Of a stretch of DNA of 64,000 bases, positions 1 to 8,226 are shown piece after piece (the first letter of the stretch is position 1; each line of letters opens with the position of its first letter). Source of the DNA: Beduini massiliensis (GTDB lineage: Bacteria; Bacillota_I; Bacilli_A; Erysipelotrichales; Coprobacillaceae); NCBI RefSeq assembly GCF_000829905.1, contig NZ_CDPP01000006.1, positions 620,001 through 684,000 of the forward strand. The letters are read 5' to 3'. The notes below the pieces were generated by a model. It made no database searches. It saw only the letters and a program-made list of their open reading frames with translations, and was not told where the DNA came from. The translations under genes were made by a program, and so were the position numbers.

Positions 1-426
1 AAGAGACCCCTCTTTCACAAAAGCAGGTGAAGTACAGTCCCATGCCGTATATCCACGTGCTTCAAAAGTTGCACGCAGCCCTCCTGATGGAAATGATGAA
101 GCATCGGGTTCCCCTTTTCTGAGGGTTTTTCCACTAAACTCTGTGATCGCATGTCCCTGTCCGTCGGGTTCTAAAAACGAATCATGTTTTTCCGCAGTTA
201 ATCCTGTCATTGGCATAAACCAATGTGTAAAATGAGTTGCTCCGTTTTCCATCGCCCAAATCTTCATTGCATTTGCAATGACCGTTGCGGTTTCTCTCGA
301 TAAGGCTTCCCCATTCTGCAAAGCTTCATGAAAAGCCTTGTAGGTTGATTTTGGAATACGTGCTTTCATGGTATCATCAGTAAACGTTTTGCACCCATAA
401 GTTTCAATAATTTTATTCATATCCAT
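1..426 (-). CDS. glnN: Glutamine synthetase type III, N-terminal part (partial)
   Basis: The gene reads leftwards off the window edge; only the first 142 codons are present. The translated part starts [11 protein letters not shown] and contains [18 protein letters not shown] and a [21 protein letters not shown]-like stretch, which are signatures of the long GlnN (type III) glutamine synthetases rather than the GlnA type. The enzyme makes glutamine from glutamate, ammonia and ATP in the cytoplasm. Type III enzymes are about 700 residues, so roughly 80% lies outside the window. The ATG is preceded by GGGAGGAA at a normal distance, and a consensus promoter lies upstream at 483-510. The family call is firm; catalytic residues further on cannot be checked. 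Confidence 0.9.
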   Translation of the reverse strand, partial: MDMNKIIETYGCKTFTDDTMKARIPKSTYKAFHEALQNGEALSRETATVIANAMKIWAMENGATHFTHWFMPMTGLTAEKHDSFLEPDGQGHAITEFSGKTLRKGEPDASSFPSGGLRATFEARGYTAWDCTSPAFVKEGSL

Positions 427-482
427 CTGTCAAATTCCTCCCTTATTTTGCCTGTTATCCTGTTCTTTAAACTTACAGGATA

Positions 483-510
483 ATTATATCATCAGATCTT
501 TTACTGTCAA
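483..510 (-). promoter_or_regulatory. Sigma-A promoter of glnN
   Basis: On the minus strand TTGACA (505-510) and TATAAT (483-488) are separated by 16 bp. Both hexamers are perfect consensus. The predicted start near 476 leaves a leader of about 50 nt before the glnN ATG. No GlnR-type or riboswitch signal was recognised in the leader. Confidence 0.7.
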
Positions 511-598
511 TAAAATCATTCTTTAATATATATGGTAAATTTACTAAATAAATACAAATAAAATGATTTTACCTCCCTACTCTTCTGATAAAAGTAAA

Positions 599-1393
599 TT
601 ATTCGCCATTATTATGTAAGGGCTCACTTAGTTTGATGACGAGTTCACAAAACATTAAACTGTCATACTGTTCCAAAAAAGGCGAGTGTCCGCTTTTAGA
701 CAGTTCGTAGACTTCTTTAATCTTTCCTTGTGGTTTTAACGGCTCGACAACTCCGACAATAGGATGAGGATCATATTTTCCCTGTATTAAATAAATCGGA
801 CATTCAATCGCATTGAATATACTTTCCCACTTCCCCTCTTTACGCCACCGACTTGCTTCCTGCCAGATCGCATCATACATCTTTCCGTCCGTTTTTTCCA
901 CACTTACCAGTTCCGGATTCAAACAATAATTATCGGCTTTTTCCACTAAACTACCCAAATGTTTAAGGGCTTCATCCTTATCTGCATAATAAGGATCTGC
1001 CAAATTTATCAGTAAAGTTTGAAATGTTTCTTTTTCTTTTAAAGTAAGGCGCTCAAATCTTCTTTCTTCAATCTTTGAAACATAGCTTTCATTTAATGGC
1101 GGACACCCTACCAAAATGACATTTTCTACAAGTTCAGGATAACGCTGGGCAAAAATACCTGCCAGCCAAGCTCCCCATGAATGTCCCAATATTGTCACTT
1201 TATGAGTTAAAGAGGACAGATCCTGCTTTAATTCTTCCACCAAATCTTCAATCGTATATTGAGTCTGAGTATGTTCTGCAACGCCGATTCCTTTACTTAA
1301 TTGCTCTGCTAATCCATGCAGTGAATCGATTGCTCCGGGTCCTCCATGGATCAAAACAAGCTGACATTCTGTTCTTCCTAAAAATGTTATCAT
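599..1393 (-). CDS. Alpha/beta hydrolase, proline-iminopeptidase-like
   Basis: A 264-aa single-domain alpha/beta hydrolase. The oxyanion-hole motif HGGPG is at residues 16-20, the nucleophile elbow GHSWG at 70-74 (Ser72), and the likely acid and base are Asp208 (GKYDPH) and His236 (SGHSPF). HGGPG plus GHSWG is the pattern of the prolyl aminopeptidase/haloperoxidase branch (family knowledge), but the substrate cannot be told. There is no signal peptide, so it is cytoplasmic. An AAGGA ribosome site sits before the ATG. It is divergent from the 705-aa gene, with 89 bp between start codons, and is probably monocistronic. Confidence 0.8.
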   Translation of the reverse strand: MITFLGRTECQLVLIHGGPGAIDSLHGLAEQLSKGIGVAEHTQTQYTIEDLVEELKQDLSSLTHKVTILGHSWGAWLAGIFAQRYPELVENVILVGCPPLNESYVSKIEERRFERLTLKEKETFQTLLINLADPYYADKDEALKHLGSLVEKADNYCLNPELVSVEKTDGKMYDAIWQEASRWRKEGKWESIFNAIECPIYLIQGKYDPHPIVGVVEPLKPQGKIKEVYELSKSGHSPFLEQYDSLMFCELVIKLSEPLHNNGE

Positions 1394-1458
1394 AGATAAT
1401 CCTTCTTTCTTTTTTGATAAAATACTACGTTTGAAATCAATATAGACTTAATATATGG

Positions 1459-1464
1459 TATAAT
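1459..1464 (+). promoter_or_regulatory. -10 element of the Abi/HEPN-like gene
   Basis: A perfect TATAAT lies 13 bp before the AAAGGAGG ribosome site of the gene starting at 1483, so the leader would be very short. No good -35 hexamer is seen at 16-18 bp, so the promoter may be weak or activator-dependent. Confidence 0.5.
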
Positions 1465-1482
1465 TTCATTAAAGGAGGTTAT

Positions 1483-3600
1483 ATGAAACAAACGTATACA
1501 TTTAAAAAACAAAATAAACCGGATCTTCACTGGTTAATGCAAAGTGATCATTCCTATCGTCTTTTGCTTCTGCAAACCTTAAATGATGAATCCCAGCTTT
1601 CGATTGTCGAAAGCACATTGACTATTTTGTCTGAGATCGATCAAGAACTCTTTGTCGAACAAATAGCACGTATCTACCATAAAATCTATCTTATCAAAAA
1701 TCAAATGACAATTCTTTCTTTTTTAGAAACTAAACTCGCTTTAGAAAAAGAAAAGCTTGTCATAAAATTTGACCTCTATAATGAGTATACTACATTATAT
1801 AAAAAACAAGTTAAACAAAGTTCTGATGAAATGACGGCTATGGATATGACTTGCCTCATCCTGCAGCATTATCCTCGTCTTTATTTTAAAGATGTGTTGG
1901 GCCATCTGAAACCTTATATCTTTTCTATTTTAGAGGCTTACCATAACGATGATTATTCCTTTTTACAAGAAGAAGCCGCAATACTGATTAAAAAAGAAGA
2001 TGATTTTGTTTTACAGCAAGAGCAAAAACTAAGACAAAGAATCTTACAGAAAGCCAAACGACAGCTGAAAACCTATTTAAAATTAAAGGATCCGAAACAA
2101 AAAAACAAACTGCTCACACAATTAAAAGAAACAACAAAGCAGAAGCTAAATGGCTACGATGACGAAGAAACGACGGATTTATATACTGCTATCGATCAGG
2201 CAATGCTTTCTTCACCTTCGCTTTTATTGCCTGCTGTCCAATATTTTCATTATATCAATACGAAAACTGAGGATACGAGCGCTTTAGAAACCATCTTATC
2301 TTTTTATAACCAACATCATCTTTATATTAAGCTTAAAAAGATCAAGAATGAGCTTATTTTGTATCCCACTATCCCCTCTTTTTTTGAACAATACCGGCAT
2401 GCTTATCAAACAAATAAAATCAGTGAAACCATCAATCAGCTGGATATCTTGATTGAGGATATTCAAATACATGGTCAATTAAAAAAATTAGAATCCATTG
2501 GCAAATTACTTACAATCAGTAAAAAAGAAGTAGAAGCGATTATCTGTGAAGCGGATCAAGCAGCACCTGTAAAAGATAAAAAAACGCCGTCCAATCAAGA
2601 AGTGCCGGAAAACTGCATAACGATTGGTGGCTTTACATTAAATGCTGATACTGTTCGGGCAAATCCGGATACATTGGAAAACTTGATTCCCATGATTTGT
2701 TTTGACAGACTCAATCAAGTCGATCAATTACAAAAACTGATGTATGAAGTTGGCTACGATAAATTAAAAACTTATATTCAAAAGCAGCCGCAATTAGAAT
2801 TTCGCAATCTTTTAGCGATTGTCAGAATTGACCGTCTTTTGCGCTATCAGTATCAGGCATTACTAGAGAGTGTTGAACTTTATTTTCGTTCCGGATTTAC
2901 GCAATATTTATCCAATAAATATGATGAAATCTATGAGGTCATTGGTAAGGATATTCGTCATTTCTATTATCGTGGATATTTACGCAATTATGTTTTTGAA
3001 GATAATGACCTTCATTATGAAAATATCAAGAAATTGAATACTCGTATTGATAATGAAATCATTGCCAATAATCAACAGGTTATAGAAGAATATCGAGAAT
3101 GCAAATATGCCATCAGCTTTGCCACCGCGGCCGGTTTAATGACTTTTGGCTGGCTGATCGGGATCTTTCAAAACTTGGTAATCGCTGAAAAGAAAGCCTT
3201 ATTACAAGAATATTATGTCGATTTAACACCGCAGACCTTTAATGCATGGATTGTGGGGTTAAATAATCTGCGCAATAAATGTGCTCACTATCAAAGTCTT
3301 TATCGCTTAACTTCCATGAAAGAACTGCGTCCGATCATGACAAAACCGGAAGATCAATGTGAATTGGATAAAACGATCAATCATCACTCTTTATTTTATT
3401 ATACCTTGTTAGCGGTTCGCTTATCTCCAAATGCGGAAAATGTGACAGAGTTTATCGAATCCGCTGAGAAGTTGTTTGATATGGCGTATCAGGAAAACAG
3501 TTCATTTGATTTAGAGCTGGATTATTCTTTTCCTGTTAACTGGAAAGAAATCTTACTTAATGAACAATGCCGTCATATCAATAAAAAAAGGAATCAATGA
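1483..3600 (+). CDS. Large protein with C-terminal Abi_2/HEPN-like domain
   Basis: A solitary 705-aa protein. Residues 1-380 are predicted mostly helical, rich in Leu, Lys and Gln, and match no family I recognise. From about residue 430 it resembles the Abi_2 (AbiD/AbiF-type) family: RIDRLLRYQYQALLESVELYFRS at 448-470 corresponds to the family's conserved helix with an LR and an acidic ES/ER pair, and LRNKCAHYQ contains R597-x4-H602, the Rx4-6H motif of HEPN ribonucleases. Family members are implicated in phage abortive infection through RNA cleavage. The protein is about twice the length of ordinary Abi_2 proteins, so the N-terminal half would be a sensor or scaffold (inference). An AAAGGAGG site fixes the start. 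The 3' end overlaps the convergent ThrE gene by 7 bp. Confidence 0.6.
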   Translation: MKQTYTFKKQNKPDLHWLMQSDHSYRLLLLQTLNDESQLSIVESTLTILSEIDQELFVEQIARIYHKIYLIKNQMTILSFLETKLALEKEKLVIKFDLYNEYTTLYKKQVKQSSDEMTAMDMTCLILQHYPRLYFKDVLGHLKPYIFSILEAYHNDDYSFLQEEAAILIKKEDDFVLQQEQKLRQRILQKAKRQLKTYLKLKDPKQKNKLLTQLKETTKQKLNGYDDEETTDLYTAIDQAMLSSPSLLLPAVQYFHYINTKTEDTSALETILSFYNQHHLYIKLKKIKNELILYPTIPSFFEQYRHAYQTNKISETINQLDILIEDIQIHGQLKKLESIGKLLTISKKEVEAIICEADQAAPVKDKKTPSNQEVPENCITIGGFTLNADTVRANPDTLENLIPMICFDRLNQVDQLQKLMYEVGYDKLKTYIQKQPQLEFRNLLAIVRIDRLLRYQYQALLESVELYFRSGFTQYLSNKYDEIYEVIGKDIRHFYYRGYLRNYVFEDNDLHYENIKKLNTRIDNEIIANNQQVIEEYRECKYAISFATAAGLMTFGWLIGIFQNLVIAEKKALLQEYYVDLTPQTFNAWIVGLNNLRNKCAHYQSLYRLTSMKELRPIMTKPEDQCELDKTINHHSLFYYTLLAVRLSPNAENVTEFIESAEKLFDMAYQENSSFDLELDYSFPVNWKEILLNEQCRHINKKRNQ

Positions 3601-3609
3601 TGGATTCCT
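3582..3609 (-). terminator. Terminator of the exoA-thrE operon
   Basis: On the minus strand a 7-bp stem (AGGAATC/GATTCCT, 7-nt loop, 3589-3609) is followed by seven T residues. It lies exactly over the convergent stop codons, so it ends the leftward operon. It lacks a T-tract in the plus direction. Confidence 0.8.
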
Positions 3610-4031
3610 CGGATTACTTTAAAAATAAATCGGGTTATTGATGAAACTATCAATAAAGCAATCGCAATCGCCACTGCATTCCCCAGTGTTTCGATCCCTT
3701 TCGATAAGGCTAAGTCATAGTTATTCTGTATAAAATACAACATGGTATAATACAGTCCGGCTCCCGGAACTAATGGCAAGATTGCCGGCAAGGCAAATAC
3801 TGTCACAGCATCTTTATATACTCTGGCACAAATCTCACAGATAATACTTAAAACTAACGCCCCGACAAAGGTGGCAATAATCGTTCCCTGTTCAAATCCC
3901 AACATCATCTTATAGGCTGCCCATCCAAAACCACCGGCGATGCAGCCTTTTAGTATGGCTTTAAGAGGACAATTAAATATATAACCAAAACCTAAGCAGG
4001 AAATGAATCCCAGTAGAAATTCTGTAATCAT
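3594..4031 (-). CDS. Threonine/serine exporter, small subunit (ThrE_2/DUF3815)
   Basis: A 145-aa very hydrophobic protein with about four to five membrane segments and the motif LPLVPGAGLYYTM at about residues 85-97, typical of the ThrE_2 domain. In actinobacteria ThrE is one polypeptide; here, as in many Bacillota, the two halves are separate genes. The start codon overlaps the stop of the ThrE_1 gene by 4 bp (ATGA), indicating translational coupling and a two-subunit exporter in the cytoplasmic membrane. Substrate specificity for threonine or serine is inferred from the family only. Confidence 0.85.
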   Translation of the reverse strand: MITEFLLGFISCLGFGYIFNCPLKAILKGCIAGGFGWAAYKMMLGFEQGTIIATFVGALVLSIICEICARVYKDAVTVFALPAILPLVPGAGLYYTMLYFIQNNYDLALSKGIETLGNAVAIAIALLIVSSITRFIFKVIRGIHH

Positions 4032-4798
4032 AGCAGTCCTCCGATATTTGAAAAAAACAAGGTAAGCCCAACACCAAAAGCAATGCCTAAAGCAATAATT
4101 AAGGCTTCTACCGTCCGAATGGTTCCTGAGAGAATATCTCCGTTGATAATGTCTCGAACGGCATTGGTGACTGCCACTCCCGGCACCAGAATCATGATCG
4201 TACCGATAACGATCGTGTCAATATCCCGAACGATACCAAAACTTACACACATTGAGGCTAAAAATGTCATCAAGATTGCCAAAAGGGCATTGGCAATAAA
4301 AGCATTCATTTCATATTTCTTTAAAAACTGCATTAAATAATAAGTAAAACATGTGATAATGAATGTCACTATAAAATCAATCCAGTTTGCTTTTGGCATG
4401 AACATGATGCCAAAAACACCGCAACTGGCACTGATTGTCAACGCTCTTTGCCAGTTAGGTAGTCCCTGACATGACTCCACATCAGATAACTTTTCTTTGA
4501 ACTGATCTAGTGTATAATGGTTTTTTACGATACTTCTGGATAGATCATTGATCTTAGAAATACGTGCTAAGTTTGTTTCACGCTGATAAATGCGGCGTAT
4601 ACGAGTATACGTATGCCCTTCAATATTAACAGATAAATAAATACAGGTCGCTAACGTAAAAACATCAATATTTTTCACACCAAAGGCGCGGCAAATATTG
4701 ACGATGACTTCTTCTGCACGATAGATTTCCGAATTGCTTTCCAGCATCATGCGTCCTGCTTCAAGACTTAATTCCAAGATTTGATCGATCTCTTTCAT
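4028..4798 (-). CDS. Threonine/serine exporter, large subunit (ThrE_1/DUF1212)
   Basis: A 256-aa protein with a soluble N-terminal part of about 115 residues, followed by about five membrane segments and the motif ILVPGVAVTNAVRDI near residues 199-213, characteristic of DUF1212/ThrE_1. I start it at ATG 4798, which has GGGTGA five bases upstream; a GTG four codons earlier (4810) is possible but poorly spaced. It is the penultimate gene of the exoA operon, 42 bp after the GNAT gene, and is coupled to the ThrE_2 gene by a 4-bp overlap. It should form the threonine/serine export channel with that partner. Confidence 0.85.
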   Translation of the reverse strand: MKEIDQILELSLEAGRMMLESNSEIYRAEEVIVNICRAFGVKNIDVFTLATCIYLSVNIEGHTYTRIRRIYQRETNLARISKINDLSRSIVKNHYTLDQFKEKLSDVESCQGLPNWQRALTISASCGVFGIMFMPKANWIDFIVTFIITCFTYYLMQFLKKYEMNAFIANALLAILMTFLASMCVSFGIVRDIDTIVIGTIMILVPGVAVTNAVRDIINGDILSGTIRTVEALIIALGIAFGVGLTLFFSNIGGLL

Positions 4799-4840
4799 TT
4801 TATCACCCACAGTTTTTTATTATAAGCAATCCCTCATAAA

Positions 4841-5269
4841 TTACAAGTTATACTTGAGCAAATGATGTCGAATTCCCACTTCCAAAAATGGATCGCCGCA
4901 TTCTTCAAAGCCTAGCTTCTGATAAAAGCCTAAGGCATTTTCTCTGGCATGTACCATAATCGTTTTGACATGTAATGGCTTTAATTTCTGAATCGATTGC
5001 ATAAACATTTCTGTTCCAACATGACGATTCCTAAAAGAAGGGTCAACTGCTACCTGTTTCATCTGCATTGTCTCTTGATCAATAGTACGATAGAAGCAAA
5101 CTCCAATGACCTGAGTACCTTCCATTACTATAATATGAAGATCATTCTTTTCTGCTTCTAATGGATCGTCATATATGCTCATGCCTAAAGGCTGACGCAG
5201 CACTTTATCTCTTAATTCCAAGGCCTTTTTATATGCTTCGCTGTTCCATTCAATTTGCTTAATTTCCAT
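4841..5269 (-). CDS. GNAT N-acetyltransferase
   Basis: A 142-aa GNAT-fold protein. The acetyl-CoA pyrophosphate loop is visible as DPSFRNRHVGTEM (about residues 76-88; Q/RxxGxG/A type) and the C-terminal helix motif as NALGFYQKLGFEECG (105-119). The arrangement resembles ElaA/YjcF-type acetyltransferases that act on small molecules or protein amines, but the acceptor is unknown. The start overlaps the 3' end of the phosphodiesterase gene by 11 bp, so it is translated as part of the exoA operon. Confidence 0.82.
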   Translation of the reverse strand: MEIKQIEWNSEAYKKALELRDKVLRQPLGMSIYDDPLEAEKNDLHIIVMEGTQVIGVCFYRTIDQETMQMKQVAVDPSFRNRHVGTEMFMQSIQKLKPLHVKTIMVHARENALGFYQKLGFEECGDPFLEVGIRHHLLKYNL

Positions 5270-5816
5270 CTTCGCCTCTTAGATCAATGGAAGCAACAAC
5301 TTCTCCATCGAAAGTTTTAATCGTAAAAATATGATTTTCATAAATACCAAAACTGTTGGTTCCTTCTTTAGGCAAGGAAACCGAAGATGGATTTAAAATA
5401 AAGATATCTCCTGTTTTTTGAGCGAGCGGCACATGATAATGACCATAGACTAACACATCATTTTTACTTAACGGCGGCAATGCTTCTTTATGATAATGAT
5501 GTCCATGAGTTAAAAAGAAACGATGTCCATCTATAAATAAATGCGTATACTCACTTAATATAGGAAATTCAAGCATCATCTGATCCACTTCACTGTCACA
5601 ATTCCCTCTGACACTGATTATCTTATCTTTAAAAGCATTCAGCATTGCCGCTACTTTTTTAGGGGCATACTCTTTAGGCAGGTCATTGCGTGGTCCATGG
5701 TATAAAAGATCACCTAAAGAAATCAGATAATCACATTTTTCTTTTTCAAACTGTTTTATGCTTTCTTCCATATAATAAGCAGATCCATGTACATCAGAAA
5801 TAAACATTAATTTCAT
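5259..5816 (-). CDS. yfcE: YfcE-type metallophosphodiesterase
   Basis: A 185-aa calcineurin-like phosphoesterase of the YfcE/MJ0936 class. The di-metal ligands are all visible: D8 and H10 (SDVHG), D36 (LGDLLYHG), N72 (RGNCD), H104 (THGH), H126 and H128 (GHYH). The length and the ILNPSSVSLPKEG motif near residue 140 fit YfcE, which hydrolyses phosphodiester bonds of unknown physiological substrates with manganese. It sits 9 bp after the APH-like gene and overlaps the GNAT gene. Being cytoplasmic and next to two small-molecule kinases, it may act on a phosphorylated metabolite (inference). Confidence 0.85.
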   Translation of the reverse strand: MKLMFISDVHGSAYYMEESIKQFEKEKCDYLISLGDLLYHGPRNDLPKEYAPKKVAAMLNAFKDKIISVRGNCDSEVDQMMLEFPILSEYTHLFIDGHRFFLTHGHHYHKEALPPLSKNDVLVYGHYHVPLAQKTGDIFILNPSSVSLPKEGTNSFGIYENHIFTIKTFDGEVVASIDLRGEDGN

Positions 5817-5825
5817 TTTCTTCTC

Positions 5826-6620
5826 CTATCCGTTGGTTAATTCATCCAAACATATATAAAATAAGACTTTGTCTGGATCTAATGATGCTATCCCATATGT
5901 TTTTAAAAACAACTGCATATCGGCTGCGGTAAAGGTTTCATGCCTCCATTCAAAATTGAATCGCAAGGTTCGTAAAGCAATCGCAATATCTAAATAGCGA
6001 TCATTGACACCACAGCCAACAACATCGATCCAGCCGGTGACTTCTTTATCCTTAATCATAAAATTTGGCATGCAGACATCTCCATGGCATAAAACCAAAT
6101 CAAAATCCTTGGGATAATGTGCCATCATCAAATCATAAACCTCTTGTCCGCTCATTCCTTTGAATTCACGTTCAAAGTATTGTGTTTTGATTAAATTATG
6201 CTTTAAATTATAGCGAACATGCTTCAATTTATCTTCCAGGGTATTATATACAGGGAAATCTTGGTAATCGATCTGATGCCATTTTTTTATTTCTTTAGCA
6301 TAGAGGATCACCATCTCGTCCCTGCTCATTTGTTCAAAGCCATATTGTCCCATTACCCCCGGCAGCATCTCCATCACCAAATAATACATTCCCTGATCAA
6401 AAAGATGAAAATAGACATGGGGCACTTTCATTTTATCTTGAAGCCAAATCAAAATTTGGGCTTCCTTTTCAATATCCAATGAAGCAGAACATTTTATCAC
6501 GATATCCTTATTGAGATACCCTTTCTTTACTTCAAAAACTTCGGCATCTGAATATCCCATCTGTGGACGTGTAACATCACGCATATCTATTTTATCTTTT
6601 AATTCATCTGGCAGCTGCAT
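5826..6620 (-). CDS. APH-like phosphotransferase, downstream copy
   Basis: A 264-aa protein with the aminoglycoside/choline kinase fold. The catalytic loop is CHGDVCMPN (residues 178-186, base Asp181, metal ligand Asn186) and the second metal-binding Asp is D199 in GWIDVVGCGVNDRY. The ATP-binding lysine is probably K43 (VIKCS). It is the tandem paralogue of the gene at 6630. In this copy the strongly conserved APH(3') sequence IDLGRSG has become IDVVGCG, so it diverges just where the nucleotide-metal site is shaped. RBS AGGAGA precedes the ATG. Resistance is not implied; the context is a housekeeping operon and the acceptor is unknown. Confidence 0.78.
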   Translation of the reverse strand: MQLPDELKDKIDMRDVTRPQMGYSDAEVFEVKKGYLNKDIVIKCSASLDIEKEAQILIWLQDKMKVPHVYFHLFDQGMYYLVMEMLPGVMGQYGFEQMSRDEMVILYAKEIKKWHQIDYQDFPVYNTLEDKLKHVRYNLKHNLIKTQYFEREFKGMSGQEVYDLMMAHYPKDFDLVLCHGDVCMPNFMIKDKEVTGWIDVVGCGVNDRYLDIAIALRTLRFNFEWRHETFTAADMQLFLKTYGIASLDPDKVLFYICLDELTNG

Positions 6621-6629
6621 ATTCTTCTC

Positions 6630-7391
6630 CTAATAAAATTCATCTAATAAAAAGTAAAATTCACGTTTTCTTTCATCTATCTTATCAATGCCGTAAGTCT
6701 CTAAAAAAAGCATGGTATAGGACTCTAAATAAGGTTGATGAATCATTTCAATATTTGTTTTCAGACTTCTTAATGCCAAGGCAATATCCTGATAACGATC
6801 ATCTACACCGCTTCTTCCTAAATCGATAAAACCGATTTGATCGCCAACTAATACATTGGGCATACAAAAATCCCCGTGGCAGACCACCAAATCACGTTCA
6901 AGTGGACGCAGTGCCACTAATCGTTCAAAAGTAGCTTCCAATCCACGTGCTTTCGTTATATCCTCTAAAGTATCAAGATCGACATTGGGAAGATTCTTTT
7001 GAGCAGTCTGAATCCATTCTGACAAATCACGCTGAATCGGATAATCCTCGATGGGCAATTCATGTAGCATTTTCAATGCGGAAGCATAAAGCTTGATCGT
7101 TCCTTGAATATCCTCCTTAAGCAGTTCATAAAGCATTCTGCCCTTGACTTCACTCATTAATAAGAAATGCTGTCCCTCTTTTTCAATAAACTCATATACT
7201 TTTGGAACATTCAGTTTCCCCTCTAAATAGCGATAAGCTTTTACTTCATTTAGAATTTCTTTATTTCTTGATATTTTTAAATAATAGTTTTGTTTATTGT
7301 TCGTTAGAAAATAGACGCCATCCTCTGAACATCCCACTTGATTTTCAGTAACTTTGGCAATCTCATATTTTCTGATCCATTCCTCAAACAT
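6630..7391 (-). CDS. APH(3')-like phosphotransferase, upstream copy
   Basis: A 253-aa kinase-fold protein with CHGDFCMPN (Asp174, Asn179) and FIDLGRSGVDDRYQDIALALRS (from Asp190), which is very close to the APH(3') signature; K39 (YLKIS) is the likely ATP lysine and an Asp/Glu-rich C-terminal helix follows. The start overlaps exoA by 8 bp and the stop is 9 bp before the paralogue, so both are co-translated from one transcript. Aminoglycoside kinase activity is possible from the motif, but the chromosomal operon and the substituted sister gene suggest a metabolic small-molecule kinase instead (inference). Confidence 0.8.
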   Translation of the reverse strand: MFEEWIRKYEIAKVTENQVGCSEDGVYFLTNNKQNYYLKISRNKEILNEVKAYRYLEGKLNVPKVYEFIEKEGQHFLLMSEVKGRMLYELLKEDIQGTIKLYASALKMLHELPIEDYPIQRDLSEWIQTAQKNLPNVDLDTLEDITKARGLEATFERLVALRPLERDLVVCHGDFCMPNVLVGDQIGFIDLGRSGVDDRYQDIALALRSLKTNIEMIHQPYLESYTMLFLETYGIDKIDERKREFYFLLDEFY

Positions 7392-8139
7392 TGATCTCTA
7401 ACCCGACCGGACAATGATCAGAACCTAAAACTTCAGTATAAATCTTTGCATCTACTAATTTATCGTTTAGACTTTCACTGGTTAAAAAGTAATCAATGCG
7501 CCATCCGGCATTCTTTTCTCTTGATTTAAACATATAAGACCACCAAGAATACACACCGGTTACATCAGGGTAGAAATGACGGAAAGTATCTGTTAATCCA
7601 ATCTTCAGCAACTCACTGAATTTGTTTCTTTCTTCATCTGTAAACCCGGCATTGCGACGATTGGTTTTAGGATTTTTAAGGTCAATTTCCTGATGCGCAA
7701 CATTCAGATCACCGCAAATAATAACAGGTTTATTTTCTTGCAGACGCGCAATATAAGCTTTAAACTCATCTTCCCAAATCATGCGGTAGTCCAAGCGTAA
7801 CAACTCTCTTTTCGTATTAGGGGTATAACAGGTGATAAAGTAAAAATCAGCATACTCCAAAGTAATTACACGACCTTCTTGATCATGTTCTTCGATATCT
7901 AATCCATATGTAATCGCTAAAGGTTCTTTTTTAGTATAGACAGCAACACCGGAATACCCTTTTTTAACGGCACTGTTCCAGTAACTGTGGTACCCTTCAA
8001 ATTCCAAATCGATTTGATCCGGCTGTAATTTTGTTTCCTGAATGGCAAAGATGTCTGCATCTGCTTCTTTGAAAAAATCAACAAAGCCTTTTTGTACACA
8101 GGCACGTAAGCCATTGACATTCCATGATATTAATTTCAT
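7384..8139 (-). CDS. exoA: Exodeoxyribonuclease III / AP endonuclease
   Basis: A 251-aa ExoIII-family enzyme, full length. Catalytic and metal residues are visible: N7 (SWNVNG), E35 (IQETKL), the GDLNVAH loop near residues 143-149, and the C-terminal GSDHCPV (His near 244). It cleaves DNA at abasic sites in base excision repair. It is the first gene of the leftward operon: its ribosome site GGAGG lies 5 bp before the ATG and intergenic DNA lies upstream. The next gene overlaps its 3' end by 8 bp. Confidence 0.93.
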   Translation of the reverse strand: MKLISWNVNGLRACVQKGFVDFFKEADADIFAIQETKLQPDQIDLEFEGYHSYWNSAVKKGYSGVAVYTKKEPLAITYGLDIEEHDQEGRVITLEYADFYFITCYTPNTKRELLRLDYRMIWEDEFKAYIARLQENKPVIICGDLNVAHQEIDLKNPKTNRRNAGFTDEERNKFSELLKIGLTDTFRHFYPDVTGVYSWWSYMFKSREKNAGWRIDYFLTSESLNDKLVDAKIYTEVLGSDHCPVGLEINV

Positions 8140-8201
8140 AATGACCTCCTATTGCCTTTATTATTTCATAAATCGATTTATTTGAATAGTGAAACGCAAA
8201 G

Positions 8202-8226
8202 AAAAAAACGATTTTCATCGTTTTTT
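8202..8226 (-). terminator. Terminator of the GyrI-like gene
   Basis: An A/T-rich hairpin (AAAAAACGAT/ATCGTTTTTT around a four-base loop) overlaps the stop codon of the 8225-8833 gene and ends in a run of T on the minus strand. Confidence 0.65.

Noticed and set aside
1177-1395. Plus-strand frame opposite the alpha/beta hydrolase
   Set aside because: It is the complement of the well-supported hydrolase and has no ribosome site or recognisable domain.
5826-7391. Aminoglycoside resistance genes
   Set aside because: The kinase motifs fit APH(3'), but the genes are embedded with overlaps in a housekeeping operon, without mobile-element signs, and one copy has a changed motif. Resistance is not supported.
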